NCBI GenBank assembly: GCA_041584755.1
Contig: JBFHDK010000012.1
Span: forward strand, 1-52,043
Reading direction: 5' to 3'
Source of the DNA: HB2-32-21 sp003448675
Lineage (GTDB): Bacteria > Pseudomonadota > Gammaproteobacteria > Pseudomonadales > Porticoccaceae
DNA length: 52,043 nt
Shown: in pieces, positions 40,458-49,792 of the stretch
How the letters are laid out: each line of letters opens with the position of its first letter
Numbering within the stretch: the stretch's first letter is position 1
Made by a program: the position numbers and the translations under genes
The notes under the pieces: model-generated
Databases searched by the model: none
Told to the model about the DNA's origin: nothing
What the model saw: the letters and a program-made list of their open reading frames with translations, nothing else

Positions 40458-41363
40458 TCAGCCCTTGCCCCGTGTACGTGTTTTGTTCGGCTTGGCATTC
40501 TTTTCAATAAACTGGACGATGAGAGCCGCCACGTCTTTGCCCGTGGCGGACTCGATACCCTCTAATCCTGGTGAGGAGTTGACCTCCATGACCAGGGGTC
40601 CTCGATCCGAACGCAGTATATCCACACCGGCTACGTTCAGACCCATCACCCGTGCGGCCTGAACCGCCGTGGCTCGCTCCGCGGGTGTGATTTTTACCAG
40701 GGAGGCGGATCCACCCCGGTGCAGGTTGGAGCGAAATTCACCGGGCAGGGCCTGGCGTTTCATCGCCGCCACGACTTTATCACCGATCACGAGGCAGCGG
40801 ATATCGGCCCCGCCTGCTTCTTTGATGTATTCCTGCACCATGATATTGGCCTTGAGTCCCATAAAGGCTTCGATCACGCTCTCCGCCGCTTTGGCGGTTT
40901 CGGCCAGTACCACGCCGATGCCCTGCGTGCCTTCCAGCAGTTTAATCACCAAAGGCGCGCCACCAACCATCTTGATCAAATCCTTAATATCATCGGGATC
41001 GTTAGCGTAACCGGTATTGGGCAGGCCGACGCCTTTGCGGGACAGCAGTTGCAGTGAGCGTAACTTGTCCCGCGAGCGAGTGATTGCCACGGATTCATTC
41101 AGTGGAAAAGCCCCCATCATCTCGAATTGACGGAGCACGGCGGTCCCATAAAATGTAACCGAAGCGCCGATACGGGGAATGACCGCGTCAAAGGGGGCAA
41201 GCAACTCGCCCTTCCAGTGAATCTCCGGCTTGTTGGGTGCGATATCCATGTAGCAGCGGAGTACGTCGAGCACCATCGGTTCATGTCCGCGCTGTTCACA
41301 GGCTTCGATCAGTCGGCGAGTGGAGTAGAGTTTTTTGTTTCGGGACAAGATGGCGATTTTCAT
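40458..41363 (-). CDS. rimK: RimK-type ATP-grasp alpha-L-glutamate ligase
   Basis: RimK adds glutamate residues to the C-terminus of ribosomal protein S6 in E. coli. The 301-residue product is full length for RimK and starts MKIAILSRNKKLYSTRRLIEA. It has the ATP-grasp motifs LVIKLLEGTQGIGV (central), the IMVQEYIKEAGGADIRCLVIGDKVVAAM segment, and VDILRSDRGPLVMEVNSSPGLEGIE (Mg2+ ligands Glu and Asn). Whether the target here is S6 cannot be told from the window. It lies 108 bases downstream of rimB and just before the AstE-like gene. Confidence 0.95.
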   Translation of the reverse strand: MKIAILSRNKKLYSTRRLIEACEQRGHEPMVLDVLRCYMDIAPNKPEIHWKGELLAPFDAVIPRIGASVTFYGTAVLRQFEMMGAFPLNESVAITRSRDKLRSLQLLSRKGVGLPNTGYANDPDDIKDLIKMVGGAPLVIKLLEGTQGIGVVLAETAKAAESVIEAFMGLKANIMVQEYIKEAGGADIRCLVIGDKVVAAMKRQALPGEFRSNLHRGGSASLVKITPAERATAVQAARVMGLNVAGVDILRSDRGPLVMEVNSSPGLEGIESATGKDVAALIVQFIEKNAKPNKTRTRGKG

Positions 41364-41471
41364 GGAAAGATAACCTCTTTTTAGCTGGGATGGTTCCCTG
41401 TATTTTGGGTTCCAACTTTTCTACACCAGGGCCCCTGAATGAAGGGTTTCTAGATGGGGAAGGAAAGGCCT

Positions 41472-41924
41472 CTAGCCGACGGGAGTTTCCTCTCCGCCGA
41501 GAAGATAGGAAGCCGTGGGATCGACAATAATTTTCTTTTGCATCGCGCTGCGTCCAAGCAGCATGCGAAAGCGCATGGTATCGCGGTTGGTTAGCGTGAT
41601 TTCGATCGGCCATTGTTGGCCCGCGAAAACCAGATTCGTGGTGATCACATACCGCAGTTCGCGGTGCCCACCCGAATCCGTTACCTGACGCTGGTCGCTG
41701 ACTTTCGCTTCGCAATAGATTTCGGTGTTTAAATTACCCTGGTGCGGGTGCATACCGAATCGCACCCAGGGTGTTGATTCCCTTTCGAAGGGTTCAATAG
41801 TAAACGCGTGTAGGCACGAGGTCCTGGCGCCCGTGTCTATCTTCGCCTTGATCCGCGGCAGGCCGATTTCCGGGAGAGCAACCCATTCCCGCCAACCTAC
41901 AATAATGTGCTGGTTATTCATCAT
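41472..41924 (-). CDS. rimB: RimB-type retropepsin-like protease (PF05618)
   Basis: The 150-residue product has the retropepsin-like fold of PF05618 proteins, often named 'ATP-dependent zinc protease'. The catalytic Asp is D30 in KIDTGARTSCLHA. Other conserved segments are VGWREWVALPEIGLPRIKAK at the start, VTDSGGHRELRYVI and TLTNRDTMRFRMLLGRSAM. In Pseudomonas this family (RimB) is cotranscribed with RimK and affects S6 glutamylation. Two consecutive ATG codons are possible; the first, at 41924, follows AAGAG. It is first in the leftward rimB-rimK-AstE-like unit and diverges from the symporter gene across 235 bases. Small rimA is not evident. Confidence 0.9.
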   Translation of the reverse strand: MMNNQHIIVGWREWVALPEIGLPRIKAKIDTGARTSCLHAFTIEPFERESTPWVRFGMHPHQGNLNTEIYCEAKVSDQRQVTDSGGHRELRYVITTNLVFAGQQWPIEITLTNRDTMRFRMLLGRSAMQKKIIVDPTASYLLGGEETPVG

Positions 41925-42159
41925 GATGACTATAAGCTCTTAGTGATTATGAGCGGCCCTGGAACTTGATGACAGTCAAATTGTTTGGAATGTTCCTGAC
42001 ATATTCTAACAGGCGAAAGCGATGTGCCTCGAAAACGAGCATAAGATTTGTGCCGAAGGGGAAGAGATCGCCGCTACCTCTCTTTCTGGCAAGATAAAAG
42101 GATTCCAGGAATTATACCTCCCGCGAATTTATTGAGCATGAGTTAACTGGAGCTTACCA
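41925..42159. promoter_or_regulatory. Divergent control region rimB / symporter
   Basis: This 235-base gap should hold promoters for both directions. An inverted pair GGAA-TG-TTCC lies near 41980, and TTGA...TCAA arms lie around 41966-41980. I see no clear -10/-35 pair or known operator. Confidence 0.35.
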
Positions 42160-43605
42160 ATGAACCAACAGGAACAGCAAAGTGCATCGATTGCATCGCT
42201 TCAGCCGCGCTCGTTAAAGTACCTCACCACGTATTTGCAAACACTGGTTCGTACCCGCCTTTGGTTACAGGTGCTGGTGGGGATGGTGCTGGGTATTGGT
42301 GTCGGTATTGTATTGGGTCCCAGCGTCGGCTGGCTGCCGGCCCAGACCGCTGCTACGGTCAGCGACTGGCTCGCTTTCCCCGGCAAGCTGTTTTTGGCGC
42401 TTATCCAGATGATTGTGATTCCCTTGGTATTTGCTTCGATCATTCGGGGTTTAGCCGCTACCGAAGATCTGGAGCAATTACGCAAGATGGGTGCCCGCGT
42501 GGTGTTGTTTTTTATTGTCACGACGGCAGTGGCGATTGTCATTGGCTTAACAGTTGCTTCGGTGATCAAACCCGGCACCTTTGTTGACAGCCAGGTCCTG
42601 CAGAATGCCCTGATCTCGGCGCCGGTATCGCTAGATCATACCCCGTCCGAGGCCATGAACCTGAAAGAGCTGCCTCAGAAAATCATCACACTGCTGCCGG
42701 CAAACCCCCTCAATTCCATGGTGGAAAGCAACATGCTGCAGGTGGTGATCTTCGCCATGGTGATCGGTGTGGCGCTGGTGATGATGGTTCCCGCGCAGGC
42801 CAAACCCCTGCTCGATCTGATGGGCTCGCTGCAGGAAGTGTGCATGATGGTGGTGCGTTGGGCCATGCTGTTGGCGCCGGTGGCGGTATTTGGACTGCTG
42901 GCCCAGCTTACTGCCAAGCTGGGTCTGGGCGCGCTGCTGGGGATGGCGGTTTATGTGGGCACCGTATTGCTCGGGCTGCTGATCATGTTTGTCATTTATC
43001 TCGTGATTATTTACATCGTTGCCAGACAAAGGCCGCTGGCGTTTATCTCGTCGGTGCGGGAAGTGCTGTTGTTGGCATTCTCCACCTCCAGTTCGGCAGC
43101 GGTGATGCCCCTGTCGATTAAAACAGCGGAATCGGCGCTGAATGTTCGGCCTTCGGTTTCTCAATTCGTTATTCCCCTTGGCGCCACCATCAATATGAAT
43201 GGCACAGCCTTATATCAGGGGGTGGCGGCAATCTTTCTGGCGCAAATTTACGGTGTTGATATCGGCCTAGGAGGCATGGCGCTGATTGTGCTGACAGCCG
43301 TCGGAGCCTCCATTGGCGCGCCTGCGACACCGGGCGTTGGGATTGTGATCTTATCCATGGTGTTGAGCACCGTAGGTATTCCGCCCGCGGGGATCGCCCT
43401 GATTATGGGTGTCGATCGTATCCTCGATATGAGCCGTACGGCGATCAACGTCAGCGGCGATCTGGTGACGGCCAAACTCATGGATGTATGGGTCGGTGGC
43501 AAGCTGAGTCACCATGAAGAAATTGCCGGCGAGGAAACACTGGAACGGATTCGTGAACAAACGGGGGAAGATGTTATCGCCGTCGAACCGTCAACCGATA
43601 GCTGA
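42160..43605 (+). CDS. Dicarboxylate/amino acid:cation symporter (DAACS, GltP/DctA type)
   Basis: The 481-residue product has the eight-helix transporter fold of the glutamate/dicarboxylate symporters. Hallmarks are the serine-rich hairpin STSSSAAVMPLSIK, the ATINMNGTALYQGVAAIFLAQ (NMNGT) helix, GASIGAPATPGVGIVIL and DRILDMSRTAINVSGD with substrate-binding Asp and Asn. Substrate (glutamate, aspartate or C4-dicarboxylate) is not decided by sequence. It has a polar N-terminal extension (about 35 residues) and an acidic C-terminal tail. The ATG follows CTGGAG. It is followed at 32 bases by the broken amidotransferase gene. Confidence 0.95.
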   Translation: MNQQEQQSASIASLQPRSLKYLTTYLQTLVRTRLWLQVLVGMVLGIGVGIVLGPSVGWLPAQTAATVSDWLAFPGKLFLALIQMIVIPLVFASIIRGLAATEDLEQLRKMGARVVLFFIVTTAVAIVIGLTVASVIKPGTFVDSQVLQNALISAPVSLDHTPSEAMNLKELPQKIITLLPANPLNSMVESNMLQVVIFAMVIGVALVMMVPAQAKPLLDLMGSLQEVCMMVVRWAMLLAPVAVFGLLAQLTAKLGLGALLGMAVYVGTVLLGLLIMFVIYLVIIYIVARQRPLAFISSVREVLLLAFSTSSSAAVMPLSIKTAESALNVRPSVSQFVIPLGATINMNGTALYQGVAAIFLAQIYGVDIGLGGMALIVLTAVGASIGAPATPGVGIVILSMVLSTVGIPPAGIALIMGVDRILDMSRTAINVSGDLVTAKLMDVWVGGKLSHHEEIAGEETLERIREQTGEDVIAVEPSTDS

Positions 43606-43637
43606 AGGGATAAGCAAGCGAAATGAGTTGATTTACC

Positions 43638-44373
43638 ATGTGCCGTTTCCTGGTTTATAAAGGCCGAGAAATTTTTATGTCGGATCTGTTATTGAAGTCC
43701 GAACTGTCCTTGGTGTTACAAAGTTACCAGGCAAAAGAGAGACGGGAACCGCTTAACGGCGACGGCTTTGGTATTGGCTGGTATGACCTCGATATTGACC
43801 CGACCCCTTGTGTGTTCACCAGTACGCAACCGGCATGGAGTAGCCGCAACCTGTTCCGACTGTCGGAAAAAATTCGCTCCAGTTGTTTTTTTGCCCACGT
43901 ACGAGCCGCGACAAAAGGTGCTTACGTTAACGAGTTTAACTGTCACCCATTCCAGCATGAACAATTTCTCTGGATGCATAATGGCAAGATCGCTGAATTT
44001 GACAAAGTAAAACGCAGACTTCGCCGGTCACTAAATGATACTTGCTATAACCTGACACAGGGCACCACGGACTCCGAGCATGCCTTTGCGCTTTTTCTAC
44101 ATTTCCTCGGTGACAAGATAGAGGACTATTCCATTGCCGATTTAAGTGATGCGATGCTTGCCACCATTAAACAAATCCTGAAACTTACCCGTGGGCGAGC
44201 GGTTAGAGGTGGATGAGGGGCAATACCACATGGCCCCGATGGAAGACTATCCGAAGACGGCGATATTGGCTTCGGAACCACTGACGGCGCAAAGACGTGA
44301 CTGGCAAGTGGTTCAGCCCAACAGTCTTTTGTCCATCACGCCGGAATTGCGTGTCAAACAACAGCGTATTTAA
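43638..44373 (+). pseudogene. Class II glutamine amidotransferase (YafJ/EgtC-like), broken by internal deletion and frame change
   Basis: The first part (43638-44216) encodes an N-terminal nucleophile start MCRFLVYKG (Cys2), then NGDGFGIGWYD, FFAHVRAATKGAYVNEFNCHPF and LWMHNGKIAEF, all typical of YafJ/EgtC-type amidotransferases, but ends at VRGG. The family's C-terminal part continues in the next frame from about 44191 as GQYHMAP, TAILASEPLT and DWQVVQPNSLLSI, ending at a stop at 44373. Between LKLT and RLEVD the central segment expected in the family, which includes the N-x-x-x-TDG region, is missing. A deletion of roughly 50 codons plus a frame change is the simplest reading. Total coding length is about 240 codons versus about 260-290. 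Confidence 0.75.
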
Positions 44374-44447
44374 ATTACTGCTACGAATTTCGGATATGGG
44401 GGAAAGTTGATGACAACCTGGGAAATTGTGCTGATATCTACTCGAAG

Positions 44448-47400
44448 CTAGGGTTTTTCCACGGTATACAGTAGGTCGATGGTCTGGCTCTCGCCGGCGC
44501 CGGCTTCGAGGCGAAAATGTTCACCCAGCCGGTAACCGAGAAATAAAGTCCCGATCTGACTGAATACGCCGTAAGCATAGCGGGCGTACATGCGGGAACT
44601 CAGCTCCTTTCCGACGACCAGGGCCATCTGTTCACCGCTACCACTGACGGACAATTGATCAACGCCCAGTTTTCGGCTCACTTCCTGGGTGATTCGGGCC
44701 GCCTGATGGATGCTCAGTGACAAAGCGGCGCTGGTCAGATCACCTCCCTGGGATTCGGTTAAGCCGGTCAGGGGGCGTCCGGAAATCAAATAGGACAGCG
44801 CGTCAGCCTCGCCCATGGCGGGTTCGGAAAACACTGTTGTCGTCAGGTCGTCCCGGTAACCAACCATACGGATACCCGCGGTAATCTTTTGTCCGAACTC
44901 GTCGATTTCTCGCACTGCCTCCACATCAATCAGGGGGTTGCTCAGGGGGCCGCCAAAGGTCAGCGTACCTTTGCGCACGGTCAGATCCTGGCCGAAGGCG
45001 CTGAATACCCCATCAAGCAGAGAAAGCTGTCCCTCCACGGCCAAGGTTGCATCCGCCTTTTTGGAAACGAGCAGATCGCCAGAGACATAAGTCTTTAACC
45101 CCGTCGCCTTGAGGTGGACGCGCTCGCCGGCCGATACACGCACGCGGCCGGTATAAACGGTATTGGGTTTTCTGTCTTCAGGTCTGTTCAATACCGCTAC
45201 ATCGGTGGACGGTTTGACCACATCCTTGGGTAAATCTTCAAGCGCGATTTCCGCCCGCGGCATGATGATCGATCCGTCGACCCGCCAACCATCAGCGTCG
45301 CCATGAACGTTCAGTTGTGGCGATGCCCAGACACGATACTCGGGCCAGTCGGTAACCAAGGCAGATTCGCCATTAATGGTTAGCAGCAGGGAACGTGTCC
45401 CTGCGAGCGGATTGTCGATATGACCGCCGAGGGTCAGCCTGCCTTCTCCGGCTCTGGCGCTACCCAATACAGTCACACGGCCATCCGGTTTGCCGGTCAG
45501 GGCGAGGTCAATGGCGTCGAGTTTTGCATTGAGTGCGGGCAAAACGAGTTGGCCATTACGAAAAACAGCTTCACCGCTAAGATCGGGGCGTAGAAGCGGG
45601 CCCTTGAAGTTCATGGTGACGCTGACATCGCCCGCGACATCGTCGATGGTCGGGATGATGGCCGGTAGCCAGCGCCAGTGGTTCCCCCGTAGATGCAGTT
45701 GCCCATTGATAGTGGTGTCGAGAGTGAGTCGCGGCACGGTTGCGCTGATTTCCGTGTGCATGCCCGGTTCGACATGCGCTGATAGCAGGGCTTTGGCGCC
45801 ACCCTGTGTCAGTTTCACATCAAGGTTTAACCGTGGTGCCGATAGCTCGGCGCTTTCAAGGTCTGGATCGTTTATGTGCACCACTGTGCCGTGCTGGCGC
45901 CAGGCGATGTCGCCCTCCCAGATATCCTCCTTTCTCGTAAGCTCAATAGCGGCGTCGACTGTGCCGGCCAGTTGATAACCTTCCGGCAAAAGCGCATTGA
46001 CCGTGCTGAGGGGCAGTTGCTGAAGCTGCCCAGACAGCTGTATTTCCCGACCGAGCTTAAGCTCCGTAAGGGAGAGGCTACCACTCCTGCCCAACCAGTT
46101 ATGTTCCCCGAGGGCCAGCGTGCCATCGCGGTAGCCAAATGTGAGTGGTCGATCCAGCTTCCAGGTGCCGCTGTGGGGTTCCTCCAGCGAGGCTTCCCGC
46201 AGGCTACCCGAGATGTCGGCGTCCCGGCGTTGCAAGGTGCCACCGCTTGCAAACTGGATACCCCCCCGTTGCCAGCGCAAATCAAACACCAGGTCGTCGG
46301 CTGAACCACGTGCGGTGATGTGTGGGGAACCGAGCAAGTGATTATGACGACGGACGGTTTGCGCCGATGCCTCGATTTGTATTGGCGTGTTAGGCTGGGC
46401 TCTGCTGACCAGGGCGAGGTTTGCCGCTGACCACGGCCCGTAACGCAATTGTTGGCCGAGCAGCTCGCCGTTGAAGCGGGGTAGTGCGATCGGGCCGCGA
46501 AGCGAGCCTTTGGCAGTGAGTGAGCCCTCGAGACCCGGCCACAGATCATCGAGGCTGGGTGCATCCATGGAGAATCGCACCGCGAGCTGCCGCTCGCTGT
46601 AGTTGCCCTCCGCGCGCAGCTGATTGCCGGCCACGGACAACGAACAGGCGGTACAGAGCCATTGCTCCGGCGTCCAGACGATCGCGCCAGTGGTTTTGAA
46701 AGTGTTGTTGTTCACGCGCCCCGCTATGTCGATGGTCCGCAATTCCAGTTTGTTTGTGCCGGTGACAAGCAGTTTGGCGCCGCCGCTTAGCTGGCCGCGC
46801 AGGTGGGGGGTCAAAAAGGCAGGGTCCAGTGCGACTAGCTGTACTTCCAGCTGCGCGGCGAGTTCCGGCGACCAGGAAAGCGGACCGGACAGATGCAGGG
46901 TGCTGGCTTCGGTATTGACTTCGATATCCGTCGTTACAAAGCCACTTTGGTGACCCGAAGCTTCGCCCCGGAGCGTCACGGGGGGAAGCTCGGGACCGGT
47001 GGCGTTAGCGCTAAAGCTCAATGTGTAGTCGTTTGGTGTGCCGTTGACCCTGATCTGCCCCCGTTGGAGCTGATAATCGGCAATCCGCCACTCGTCCCAA
47101 TCGGTCGTTGACTGGAACAGTGGGCTGACGCGATTGAGTAGCTCGAGTGAACCTTCGGTGTTGACCTTTGCCGGGTGTTCAAGGACGTGTTTAAAGGTCA
47201 GCTTCACCAGAGAGCCTTTTATCGAACCGCCCCCGGACAGGTCCTTCTTCGTGTGGCGCCAGCGTATTTGTCCGCTTACTGGCACAGGATCCTGGAGGCG
47301 GGTGGTCATCCGGGTTGTTGTCAGTGTTAAGTCTTCTATCGTGAATGTGCTTTCCGCCACCGCCAGGTCGTGACCGCTCAGGCGAGCTTGTTTGATTTTC

Positions 47401-47873
47401 AGTGCGTTAACCCGCGTCGTGGAGCCGGGTCCGGAAATGGTCAGCTCACCGACGCTACTGCGTTTGATGATCATGGTCATCGGCAGTGCGGGAATGGAGA
47501 TGGTCAGTGCTTTTCTCGCCGTATCCGGTGGATTGGTGTCGCGGTATGCGATGCTGTTGGCGTTAACACGTTTGAGAACCAGCCGACCGTAGATGAGATC
47601 GGGCCACTCGACAACGAAATGCAGGTTCGTCGCCGATATTTCTTGCCCAGCGTTTGCGTACTCCACCGCTTCAAGGGTCGCACCCCGCCAGAGGCTGCCC
47701 TCAATGTTTTGAATATGCAAACGCCCTGGCAGGGAAGCACTTAAGCGGTCAAACAGCCAGCGCGTGCCATCAGGGGTATCGAGTACATAAACCAGGGCTG
47801 CTATCGCCAGTGTTAGCAACAGCAGAATGGTGAGAAACAGGCCCTTCAGCCATTTGCCGAAGTCGGTGTTCAC
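44448..47873 (-). CDS. tamB: Translocation and assembly module TamB
   Basis: TamB is a long beta-helical envelope bridge that, with TamA, helps assemble some outer-membrane proteins and move phospholipids to the outer membrane. The 1141-residue product has an N-terminal signal anchor (hydrophobic, about 12-31), then repetitive beta strands across the middle. A C-terminal DUF490 domain (about 800-1141) ends ...YRLGEHFRLEAGAGESQTIDLLY. The start is a GTG that overlaps the tamA stop by GTGA. E. coli TamB is about 1259 residues, so the bridge is slightly shorter here. Confidence 0.94.
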   Translation of the reverse strand: MNTDFGKWLKGLFLTILLLLTLAIAALVYVLDTPDGTRWLFDRLSASLPGRLHIQNIEGSLWRGATLEAVEYANAGQEISATNLHFVVEWPDLIYGRLVLKRVNANSIAYRDTNPPDTARKALTISIPALPMTMIIKRSSVGELTISGPGSTTRVNALKIKQARLSGHDLAVAESTFTIEDLTLTTTRMTTRLQDPVPVSGQIRWRHTKKDLSGGGSIKGSLVKLTFKHVLEHPAKVNTEGSLELLNRVSPLFQSTTDWDEWRIADYQLQRGQIRVNGTPNDYTLSFSANATGPELPPVTLRGEASGHQSGFVTTDIEVNTEASTLHLSGPLSWSPELAAQLEVQLVALDPAFLTPHLRGQLSGGAKLLVTGTNKLELRTIDIAGRVNNNTFKTTGAIVWTPEQWLCTACSLSVAGNQLRAEGNYSERQLAVRFSMDAPSLDDLWPGLEGSLTAKGSLRGPIALPRFNGELLGQQLRYGPWSAANLALVSRAQPNTPIQIEASAQTVRRHNHLLGSPHITARGSADDLVFDLRWQRGGIQFASGGTLQRRDADISGSLREASLEEPHSGTWKLDRPLTFGYRDGTLALGEHNWLGRSGSLSLTELKLGREIQLSGQLQQLPLSTVNALLPEGYQLAGTVDAAIELTRKEDIWEGDIAWRQHGTVVHINDPDLESAELSAPRLNLDVKLTQGGAKALLSAHVEPGMHTEISATVPRLTLDTTINGQLHLRGNHWRWLPAIIPTIDDVAGDVSVTMNFKGPLLRPDLSGEAVFRNGQLVLPALNAKLDAIDLALTGKPDGRVTVLGSARAGEGRLTLGGHIDNPLAGTRSLLLTINGESALVTDWPEYRVWASPQLNVHGDADGWRVDGSIIMPRAEIALEDLPKDVVKPSTDVAVLNRPEDRKPNTVYTGRVRVSAGERVHLKATGLKTYVSGDLLVSKKADATLAVEGQLSLLDGVFSAFGQDLTVRKGTLTFGGPLSNPLIDVEAVREIDEFGQKITAGIRMVGYRDDLTTTVFSEPAMGEADALSYLISGRPLTGLTESQGGDLTSAALSLSIHQAARITQEVSRKLGVDQLSVSGSGEQMALVVGKELSSRMYARYAYGVFSQIGTLFLGYRLGEHFRLEAGAGESQTIDLLYTVEKP

Positions 47874-49630
47874 AGATCCGGCCCCATACTGATGTGGATG
47901 CGGATGCCGCCATTCGAGTTGTCCAGTGGGGTGGCCAGATCAAGGCGAATCGGTCCAACCGGCGAGTGCCAGCGCAATCCGACTCCGGCGCCGGAAAAAA
48001 ACTCTGGGTCCTCACTGAAAGCGCTGCCACTATCGACAAAGGCGGCGATGGCCCAATTGCTGTGAACAATATAGTCGACTTCAATGCTAGCCTCTAGCAG
48101 ATGTGCCCCACCGATGACCTTGCCAAAGCTGTTGCGTGGGCCAATTGATTCAAAGTCATAGCCTCTGACACTGCGGTCACCGCCCGCGAAAAAGCGTACC
48201 GAAGGTGGTAGTTCGCTTAAACTGTCCTTAAGCGTCGCGCCAATATTCGCGCGCAATAGTGCGCGGGTCTTCGCGCCGAGGGATCGAATCCATTTGCCCT
48301 GGGCCCGCAGCTGCAAAAAACTCGTATCCGAGCCCAGTTGCTCGCCGGCGCCGCGCAGGTCGTAATTGAGCGCACGCCCCTGGGTGATCCGCCCGAGTTC
48401 TCGCCCGGTAACCGACGCCCAATTGATGCCGGCGATAAGCAGGCGGCTGTGGCCGTCCTGACCGCCGATACTGAAATCTTCGTAGGTCAGTTCGAGATAG
48501 GGTTTTTCCAACCAGTGGCCGGCGACGCTGCGGCCGCGCGATATACCCAGCCTGTAGGCGTCGCTTTCGCTGGTGTCGGTATCTTCCTGTTTAAAGCCGG
48601 CGGCCACGCTAAACCATTCCTTGCGGGGATCGTGCCGCGGCCAACGATAGCTGGCGGTGGTTTCCGAAATAATGGGAGAAACAAACAGGCGACTTTCAAA
48701 CTGGCTACCATTTTCGCTGCGCCGGCGGTTGGTGTACCCCAGCCGACCTTGAGGGCCAATATCGGTGGAAAAGCCGATGCCGGCGGTATAGAGGTGGCGG
48801 TTTCCGGGTGTCAGTCTGACCGCGATGGGGACGGTTTTGGTTTGCGGATCCGGCGTTTCAGTACTTACGGAAACCGAATCGAAGTAGCCGCTATTGCTTA
48901 ACGCCGTGGAGAGATCGGTCAAAGCCTTGGCGTTATAAAAATCACCGGGCACGATATCCGTGTAGCGTACTAATAGTTCCTTACGCAGAATCCCGTCGGT
49001 ATAGCTTATATTGCCGAACTGGTAGCGCGGCCCGCTGTCCAGGTGCAGGGTCAGGTCCGCGACTAGCGTTTTGGTGTCCACCAGGACGTGGCTCTTGGTG
49101 TAAACGGCATCGAAATAACCTTTTTCGATCAGTGTGTTGCGGGCCTTGTCTCGATAGCTTTCATACCGGCCATGATTGAGAATTTCTCCTGCTTGAGGTC
49201 TGTTCGATGTGATTTTGGAGGTAATGGCTCTGTCTTTAGTGGCGGGGCCGAAAAGTTCAAAGTCCACTGTTCTCAGGCGGACGGGTTGGCCGGGGTCGAC
49301 GGTAAATTCCGCGCGCCAGCAGGCCTTTTCCCAATGCAGTTTCTTGGCGACCCTGACGTTGTAATATCCGAGTGCTTCAAGCGCCTCGATTACGCTGGCG
49401 TCGGCATCGCGAAACAGCCGTTTGACGCGCCACTGCCCGGTTTCGCAGCTGGCGCTGGCCAGCGGCAGTAGCGCCCGGACATTGGATTCTTGCGTTGGTG
49501 TCAAGCCGCTGACAACCACTTGCGCTGTGCTTTGAGCGGATAAAACGAGTAACAAGATTGCCGCGACAGCGACGCATGAGGTCCTCTGGCGCGTGTATGG
49601 ATGATAGGGCTTCGACAAAGCGGTTAGCAA
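47870..49630 (-). CDS. tamA: Outer-membrane assembly protein TamA (Omp85 family)
   Basis: The 586-residue product has a signal peptide (hydrophobic, about 22-36, cleavage near AQV), three POTRA domains (about 35-265), and a 16-strand Omp85 beta-barrel (about 290-586). The Omp85 lid-lock motif VRGYDFESIGP is present, and the C-terminus ends in the amphipathic barrel strand IRIHISMGPDL. The start is assigned to TTG 49630; there is no ATG nearby and only a weak ribosome binding site (CGGA), so the first residues are uncertain. tamA is followed by tamB with coupled translation. Confidence 0.92.
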   Translation of the reverse strand: MLTALSKPYHPYTRQRTSCVAVAAILLLVLSAQSTAQVVVSGLTPTQESNVRALLPLASASCETGQWRVKRLFRDADASVIEALEALGYYNVRVAKKLHWEKACWRAEFTVDPGQPVRLRTVDFELFGPATKDRAITSKITSNRPQAGEILNHGRYESYRDKARNTLIEKGYFDAVYTKSHVLVDTKTLVADLTLHLDSGPRYQFGNISYTDGILRKELLVRYTDIVPGDFYNAKALTDLSTALSNSGYFDSVSVSTETPDPQTKTVPIAVRLTPGNRHLYTAGIGFSTDIGPQGRLGYTNRRRSENGSQFESRLFVSPIISETTASYRWPRHDPRKEWFSVAAGFKQEDTDTSESDAYRLGISRGRSVAGHWLEKPYLELTYEDFSIGGQDGHSRLLIAGINWASVTGRELGRITQGRALNYDLRGAGEQLGSDTSFLQLRAQGKWIRSLGAKTRALLRANIGATLKDSLSELPPSVRFFAGGDRSVRGYDFESIGPRNSFGKVIGGAHLLEASIEVDYIVHSNWAIAAFVDSGSAFSEDPEFFSGAGVGLRWHSPVGPIRLDLATPLDNSNGGIRIHISMGPDL

Positions 49631-49792
49631 TCCGACTGGTTGAATGTGTAATTCTACGCTTATAGCGAAGGGCTATCGCGTATCTGGAAACATAAATAAG
49701 TGGGTTTCGTGCGCCGGATATCCAGGGTTAATGATAAATTGGATATATGATAGTCCCGATGCCGTATTGGCGACGCCACACTGGCCTGATTG

